Origin: Deinococcus aquatilis DSM 23025
GTDB lineage: Bacteria > Deinococcota > Deinococci > Deinococcales > Deinococcaceae
NCBI RefSeq assembly: GCF_000378445.1
Contig: NZ_KB899703.1
Coordinates: 60,568 to 124,567 of the forward strand
DNA: 64,000 bases
Reading direction: 5' to 3'
Shown: positions 59,305 to 64,000 of the stretch, in pieces
How positions within the stretch are numbered: position 1 is the first letter of the stretch
How the letters are laid out: every line of letters begins with the position of its first letter
Notes under the pieces: model-generated
The model's input: the letters and a program-made list of their open reading frames with translations, nothing else
Told to the model about the DNA's origin: nothing
Databases searched by the model: none
Program-made: the position numbers and the translations under genes

Positions 59305-59963
59305 GTTCTGGCCGTTCCGGTGAGGCGCCGCAGGGCACTGAGGAAGCGGTGAACCAAGGGCGGAGAAACGGAGGGCACGACCGGAGCGTCGGCGTTCCGG
59401 TGACCTGTTGGCGCCCCAGCGCGTTGAGGCGTCACCAGTTCCAGGGCCCGCAATTGGTAGAGCATGCGTTGCATCTCATCTTCAGACCGCCCGACAAGAA
59501 CACTCAGTTCAGCGCTGCTGGCGCCTGACTCCAGGTGGGGCTTGAGCAACGCCCAGATCTCCTCGACTATGGCAGGAACCGCCACAGGAAGTCCAGAGAA
59601 CATGAAACGGGTGTCGGGGTGGGGCAGCTGACTGGGAAGAACAGCTTGGTCCCGCGATGTCTGAAGCAGATCTATGAGCGTCAGATCGTGAAACCCAGAG
59701 GAGATGACGGACAGGGGACGCGGTTGAAATTCGAAAGCGCCTTCTCGCTGGGTCTGAAGGTGCTGAAGTATTTCGCGTACTTGGGCTTGATCCAGGACTG
59801 GAAAACCGTCCAGATACAGGGAAAGGACTTGACCACGCGAAAGATTTAATTCAATGGTGCGATGTTGATAGGCTTGATGGAGGAAGAGGGTGCCACTCTG
59901 CGATTTAAGTATTTTTGCTAGATCGGTGAGTAAGTGATCCTTGAGATCACCGAATAAAGCCAT
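59301..59963 (-). CDS. DUF4388 domain protein
   Basis: A 220-residue protein. Residues 1-100 match DUF4388 (PATAN): LTDLAKILKSQSGTLFLH, IELNLSRGQVLSLYLDG, then EILQHLQTQREGAFEFQP. A C-terminal segment about 125-185 (VEEIWALLKPHLESGAS, SAELSVLVGRSEDEMQRMLY) looks like a winged helix. The tail is Arg-rich. AAGGAG precedes the ATG by 5 bases. DUF4388 proteins accompany small GTPases and receivers; this one leads the operon and probably feeds the GTPase. Confidence 0.85.
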   Translation of the reverse strand: MALFGDLKDHLLTDLAKILKSQSGTLFLHQAYQHRTIELNLSRGQVLSLYLDGFPVLDQAQVREILQHLQTQREGAFEFQPRPLSVISSGFHDLTLIDLLQTSRDQAVLPSQLPHPDTRFMFSGLPVAVPAIVEEIWALLKPHLESGASSAELSVLVGRSEDEMQRMLYQLRALELVTPQRAGAPTGHRNADAPVVPSVSPPLVHRFLSALRRLTGTART

Positions 59964-60347
59964 AGATGCTCCTTGAATTCTTTAGCTTCTTCTAGATTTC
60001 AACAGTAGCTAAAGAATGCTTACTGCTGTGGTTTGTTTTACAGAGTAAGAAATGACAAATTACTTACACTTTTTGCAGTAGTGTTGGGGGTCACCCATCA
60101 TCTAATGCCCTCCTCAAGGAAAGGTCAACTACATTGGAGGACTTGATACAAAGTCAGACTGGCAGTTCCTATATTAATCTCCTGCCCGTCAGATTTCGTT
60201 TGGAGAAGAAATAGCTTTGGTTTGGAATGCAAATCGAATAGAGCAGTAACTTTATGAAAGCGAGCGACTGGCTGATCATGAATACCAATAATTCCAAGGC
60301 AAGGTAAATTTTTTTATAGAAAGCAGTGCTATTTCTGCGCAGTGTTG
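59964..60347. other. AT-richer intergenic region
   Basis: A 384-base region upstream of the DUF4388 operon, noticeably more AT-rich than its surroundings. No gene or known repeat is seen; it presumably contains the operon promoter and may be partly imported with the IS cluster. Confidence 0.4.
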
Positions 60348-61315
60348 AAGTGCGTCTGAAAACTCTGTCAGCAAGAGGGGAGAATCTAGGAAAGTCCGTC
60401 TCAGACGGACTTTCCCTTAAGTCCTGGCTAAGCGACGAACCATCAGACGAATCATGACTTCATAGACCAGGTTCTCGGTGGTTTCCTCCAGTGCTTCGAA
60501 ATCGCGGCTCATCCGTCTCGACTTCCCGAACCAGGCGAAGGTGCGCTCCACGACCCAGCGGCGTTTCAACACCACAAACCCGGCTGGGACGTGGATCGGT
60601 GGTGGCGGCTGACCCACCGGGGCCCAAGTGGTGAGGTTCCCAGACCAAGGATGTTTGACGATCTCCAGAGTCCAACCCAGAGCATCTTTCAGTGTTTTAC
60701 CGAGTGTCCCGGTGTAGCCTGCATCGGCCCAGACGTGCTTCATCCGTGGGAAAAGGTTCCTGACTGAGTTGAACAGCAAGACCGCCCCAGAGCGGTCTTG
60801 AATGTCGGCTGGGTGCACGACAACGCCCATGACCAAGCCGAGGGTACCCTCCAGAATGTGCCGCTTGCGCCCGTTGATCTTCTTGCCGCCATCGTATCCT
60901 CGCGGGCCTCCTGCCTCGGTCGTTCTCGTGGATTGACTGTCAATGATGGCGGCGCTGGGCGTGGGGTCACGCCCAGCTTGGACGCGCACTTGTTCCCGCA
61001 GCGTCGTATGCAAGTGTTCCCAGAAACTTTGGAGTCGCCACACTCGGTGGTAGAAATACGCTATTTCCCAAGGCAGCAAGTCATGAGGCATGAGCCGCCA
61101 AGCCTGACCACCACGCACCGCGTAAAAAATGCTGTTGAGAATCTCGCGGAACGACCACTTGCGTGGTCGTCCTGTAGTCGCTGGCGGTGGGAACAGTGGG
61201 GCAAGAACCGCCCATTCTGCATCGGTCAAATCCGTGCTGTACGCTGCTCTGTCCATTCTTCAGCGTACTGCTCTGCAGCTCCTCTGTCTTGCTGACAGAG
61301 TTTTCAGACGCACTT
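60348..61315 (-). mobile_element. IS5-family insertion sequence
   Basis: Perfect 29-base terminal inverted repeats at 60348-60376 and 61287-61315 (starting AAGTGCGTCTGAAAACTCTG) enclose one transposase gene. No perfect target duplication could be recognised, perhaps because IS630 has disrupted the right flank at once. Confidence 0.9.
60417..61256 (-). CDS. IS5-family transposase
   Basis: A 279-residue DDE transposase, apparently intact. D106 in IIDSQSTRT, D178 in VWADAGYTG and E237 in RWVVERTFAW form the catalytic triad; the last is the IS5 Y/R-E-R-x-F signature. The start MDRAAYSTDLTDAEW with LFPPP is typical of the IS5/IS427 group. A single frame with normal length. Confidence 0.93.
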   Translation of the reverse strand: MDRAAYSTDLTDAEWAVLAPLFPPPATTGRPRKWSFREILNSIFYAVRGGQAWRLMPHDLLPWEIAYFYHRVWRLQSFWEHLHTTLREQVRVQAGRDPTPSAAIIDSQSTRTTEAGGPRGYDGGKKINGRKRHILEGTLGLVMGVVVHPADIQDRSGAVLLFNSVRNLFPRMKHVWADAGYTGTLGKTLKDALGWTLEIVKHPWSGNLTTWAPVGQPPPPIHVPAGFVVLKRRWVVERTFAWFGKSRRMSRDFEALEETTENLVYEVMIRLMVRRLART

Positions 61316-61317
61316 TA

Positions 61318-62351
61318 TTGATCTCGGCTGAAGTTTACGACGGAAGGTAGCTGTAAAGCAGCTGTTTTGGCAGCTGGATCTACCGGATGCGCTGCCAACC
61401 GATCCGGAGACGTACCTTCAACTCCTTCACAGTTCGCGCACAGAAGTTGCCTAAAACATTGCGCTTGACGTAGGCCCAGACCAGCTCGATAGGATTCAGC
61501 TCCGGTGCATAGGGCGGGAGATACGACAAGGACAGGCGCGTTTCACCCGCGACGAAGGCCGTCACGGCCTTCGTTTTATGGATGCTGGCATGGTCCAGCA
61601 CGACCAGGAGATCGCCTGGAACGTGCGTCAAGAGGTGTTGAAAGAAACGAATCACCTGGGGGCCTGTGAAGGCCCCCTGCTGCGTGTGCTGCAGAAACTG
61701 GCCGGCACTGGTGATCGCCCCCAGGGTGGACACCTTGTCCCAATTGGCTTTCCCGAAGACCACCGGGGTTTTCCCCCGCACAGCCCACGTGTGCTTGACG
61801 GTGCCTTTCAAACTGAACCCCACTTCATCCAGAAACACCAGGGTCGCTCCTGCGGCTACTTTTTTTTCAACTCGGGCACCGTGGTTTGAATCCAGGTCGC
61901 CACGGCATCTGGATTCTGTTCCAGTGCGCGTTGATCAGGTTTCTGGCGGGAAAAACCCAGCTGGTGCAAGATTCTGCGGACGTGATCGCGATGATGCCAG
62001 ATGTTGAACTGACGACCGATGACCTCCCTGACCCGGAGCGTCGTCCAACTCACGTCCGGGAAGCCGTGAACCTGCGCCCCCTCGTTGAGGACTCGCTTGA
62101 GGGTCTCCCCGTGGTGACGGTGGCCTGCAGGGCATCTGATCCCTGCTGCCGCAGGCGTTGTCTCCAAGTGCGGAGGGTGCTCATCGAGACCCCCAGAACC
62201 TCAGCCAGCTCCTTGGAACTGTGCTGCTGAGCCTCGAGCAGCTGGAGGAAGTGCAGTTGACGTTCTTCAAGTTGAGCTCGCGTGAGGTGCGAGGGTCGCC
62301 AATGGTCAGTCACCCGCACAATCTATCGTCTTTTATTTCAGCCGAGATCAA
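61318..62351 (-). mobile_element. IS630-family insertion sequence
   Basis: Ends TTGATCTCGGCTGAA at 61318-61332 and its complement at 62337-62351, with TA on both outer sides (61316-61317 and 62352-62353), the target duplication of IS630. It begins two bases beyond the right repeat of the IS5 element. Confidence 0.88.
61380..62319 (-). pseudogene. IS630-family transposase, frameshifted
   Basis: The product is spread over three frames. 62319 to about 62090 encodes the helix-turn-helix N-terminus (ELAEVLGVSMSTLRTWRQRL). About 62090 to 61856 (GFPDVSWTTLRVREVIG, then IWHHRDHVRRILHQLGF) continues in a second frame; one missing base near GRP explains the switch. 61838 to 61380 carries the DDE core (FLDEVGFSLKG, VLDHASIHKTK, PPYAPELNPIELVW). 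The second shift is at a run of eight A (61860-61867), an apt -1 slippage site used by some IS630 relatives, so only the first shift clearly inactivates it. Confidence 0.85.
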
Positions 62352-62498
62352 TAACTGCTGGATTAAGCGTCAAAGCTATCATTACTTTTGAACGAGGATG
62401 AGATCGACTCCGCCTTGCCAAGCTCAGGTGTTGCGGCGGCCTCTCCGATGGAACTCGTCTGGCCGCATTTAATTTCGCTTAACGTTGTAATAACCGCG
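62352..62498. other. Spacer between IS630 and IS982 elements
   Basis: About 145 bases with no recognisable gene; the remaining original flank between mobile elements. Confidence 0.4.
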
Positions 62499-62544
62499 AA
62501 TAGGGGTTGACTTGAACGGCGAAACATGACAGAGGGCGGTACCT

Positions 62545-63330
62545 ATGGGCCGTCCCGATCTCACTTTATTGCCGCTTCCTACCGCTGTCACCCTCCTGAG
62601 CCGCTGGATCACTCCTCATATCCCTGCGAAATTACTGCACGCACACGAGAAAATATCCGATGCAGACTTGTTAGCCGTTGCCCTGCTTCAAAAGCTCCAT
62701 AAGATGCCCTATTTCAGCCGCTGGTGGCGGTTTCTCAAGCTCAATCACTTCGCGCAGTTCCCCTCCGAACCGCAGGCCCGGATTAGGCTGGCTCGCTTGA
62801 CCCCAGTGATTGAGCAACTTGCGACCGAAGTCCAGAGACTGGACTTCGTGGCAGTCGATTCTGAGCCGCTCCCCGTGTGCACTTTTAAGCGTGCTCCACG
62901 ATGCAAGTTTCCTGGGGCACGCCACGGATTCAGCACGGCTGGCCCCGTCTACGGCTTCAAACTGCACGCTTGGAGCGCCCTCAACGGGAGGATCGCAAAG
63001 TACGACATTCGCCCAGCCAATGAGCATGATTTCACCGTGTTATGCGAAATGAACCGAGATTGGCCTGCTTACGGCGGGCCAAAACAAATCGGCGACAAGG
63101 GCTATCAGTCTGGAACGTGCTTGACGCCTCCGAAAGCCAATGCCAAACAGGTGGATCCGCGCTGGAAGGACGAGTATGCAGCGGCGAGAAAGTGCATTGA
63201 GTCCGCTTTTTCTGTATTGGTGGCAGCAGGATTGCGCTGGGGACAAATCAAGACTTTTCTGAGTCTGCGCTTGAAGGTGGCCCTGCACGTCCTCGCGCAC
63301 AACCTGAAATTCATTGATCTCAGCGGCTGA
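62545..63330 (+). CDS. IS982-family transposase
   Basis: A 261-residue DDE transposase. D105 in [11 protein letters not shown]184 in IGDKGYQSG and E219 in [11 protein letters not shown] are the likely catalytic acids; ESAFSVL and GFKLHAWS are IS982 hallmarks. Single intact frame of family-typical length, 46 bases inside the left terminal repeat. Confidence 0.92.
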   Translation: MGRPDLTLLPLPTAVTLLSRWITPHIPAKLLHAHEKISDADLLAVALLQKLHKMPYFSRWWRFLKLNHFAQFPSEPQARIRLARLTPVIEQLATEVQRLDFVAVDSEPLPVCTFKRAPRCKFPGARHGFSTAGPVYGFKLHAWSALNGRIAKYDIRPANEHDFTVLCEMNRDWPAYGGPKQIGDKGYQSGTCLTPPKANAKQVDPRWKDEYAAARKCIESAFSVLVAAGLRWGQIKTFLSLRLKVALHVLAHNLKFIDLSG

Positions 63331-63358
63331 TCGCCAATCTGCCAACCCTGATTCGTGG

Positions 63359-63862
63359 TCAATCACCGCGAATCGATAAGGCGTGCAGGTATCGCCGTGC
63401 CGCCGTGTCGCTTCGCAATTCCACAACGGAGAGGTGCGGGAAAGAGTGGAGTTGCTCTACTTGCCCCTGTGCGAGCTTCGGAAAGTGCCAGATGAATGAC
63501 AGGAACTCGCGGTTAAGGGGTTCACGTCCGAGGTTCTTCTGGTCTGGACGACGATTCAATAGGGCCCGCGTGATAGCGCGGTAAAGGCACAAGAGGCGCG
63601 GATAGGTGAGGACGATGACCTCATCTGCGAGGGCGGCGCGTCGCTTCAAGGTGCTGGTGTAATTCCCATCAAGAATCCAGGTTTCTGCAGCGATCAACTG
63701 TTCGACCCGTTGCTCCCACTCTGCTGTTGGAGGCCGCATCCACCCAGGCTGCCAGTACGCATCATCCAAGTGAATGAGCGGCAGACCTGTCTTGGCAGCC
63801 AATTGCTTGGAAAAGGTGCTCTTCCCGGCACCAGGACTGCCGATCACAAGGATGCGCTTCAT
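63359..63862 (-). CDS. P-loop kinase, FlaR/adenylate-kinase-like
   Basis: A 167-residue small P-loop protein. Walker A GSPGAGKST at residues 8-16, then LPLIHLDDAYWQPGW, the conserved LD...W segment of FlaR-type topology modulation proteins and related nucleotide or nucleoside kinases; WILDGNYTSTLKRR is also typical. The ATG at 63862 matches the family start MKRILVIGSPG; an in-frame start at 63901 is possible. Substrate unknown. It converges on the IS982 transposase and may be a passenger of that element. Confidence 0.82.
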   Translation of the reverse strand: MKRILVIGSPGAGKSTFSKQLAAKTGLPLIHLDDAYWQPGWMRPPTAEWEQRVEQLIAAETWILDGNYTSTLKRRAALADEVIVLTYPRLLCLYRAITRALLNRRPDQKNLGREPLNREFLSFIWHFPKLAQGQVEQLHSFPHLSVVELRSDTAARRYLHALSIRGD

Positions 63863-64000
63863 GGCAGCAACGTTACCAAGAACATGTTCTGACGTTCCCA
63901 CTGGCGCAGAACGTGCGGATGCACTGGAGTGTTAATACACTCCTATAACGGGCCATAAGTCTGTTGTCACGCGTTTTCACTCTGCTTGTCAACCCCTATT

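Larger units (their letters stand above)
62499..64000 (+). mobile_element. IS982-family element, possibly with a passenger gene
   Basis: The left tip AATAGGGGTTGAC at 62499-62511 is matched exactly in inverse orientation at 63988-64000, the window edge. Between them lie an IS982 transposase and a minus-strand P-loop kinase gene. An imperfect alternative right end (CCAACCCTGATT near 63341-63352) lies directly after the transposase, so the element may be shorter and the distal repeat may belong to another copy. Confidence 0.6.

Overview
This 64 kb, GC-rich window looks like part of a secondary replicon (plasmid or megaplasmid) of a Deinococcus-like bacterium. That is inference, from a plasmid-type parAB locus, many insertion sequences, leaderless promoters in which a TANNNT -10 box lies 6 bases before the start codon, and a dense set of NPCBM-domain lipoproteins. 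No rRNA, tRNA, CRISPR array, replication initiator or obvious origin is visible.

Layout. 0.2-7.8 kb: a phytanoyl-CoA-dioxygenase-like oxygenase; a DNA photolyase split into two overlapping genes in inverted order; parA/parB flanked by three copies of one 16-bp palindrome, with ParA carrying a Phd/YefM-like N-terminus; a membrane-anchored protein of unknown role; an aldo-keto reductase; and a Ca2+/H+ exchanger. 7.9-9.9 kb: an IS200/IS605 element with an extra small zinc-ribbon-like gene translationally coupled between tnpA and tnpB. 10.0-13.5 kb: an McrBC-like pair (DUF2357-type PD-(D/E)XK nuclease and AAA+ ATPase), probably a modification-dependent restriction defence.

13.8-45.3 kb: a large exopolysaccharide/cell-surface island. 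It holds an initiating sugar-phosphate transferase, a nucleotidyltransferase, a Wzz/BY-kinase-like protein, three GT4 glycosyltransferases and an O-antigen-ligase/Wzy-like polymerase. These are interleaved with five lipoproteins carrying eight NPCBM domains joined to different effector modules (sugar-dehydrogenase propeller, kelch propeller, malectin, beta-helix). A WD40 lipoprotein, a stand-alone beta-helix protein, GH43 and GH2 glycosidases and a dienelactone hydrolase complete it. Several lipoproteins share a short repeated DPYxxGxxYPW motif after the lipobox. Strong hairpin terminators separate the transcription units. The likely theme is making, polymerising, exporting, binding and trimming a surface glycan; no Wzx flippase is seen.

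45.4-54.0 kb: two stand-alone response regulators, then a vWA - Ser/Thr kinase - FHA - (pseudokinase+PP2C) phospho-signalling operon and two small proteins of unknown function. 54.2-57.8 kb: a scrambled patch with an aldehyde dehydrogenase remnant, an overlapping operon of very small unknown genes partly duplicated 2 kb away, and a divergent DUF4386 membrane protein/TetR regulator pair. 57.8-60.0 kb: a DUF4388 - small GTPase - Roadblock/LC7 - V4R-like signalling operon. 60.3-64.0 kb: an insertion-sequence cluster (IS5, then IS630 inserted immediately beside it, then IS982 with a possible P-loop kinase passenger) running to the window edge.
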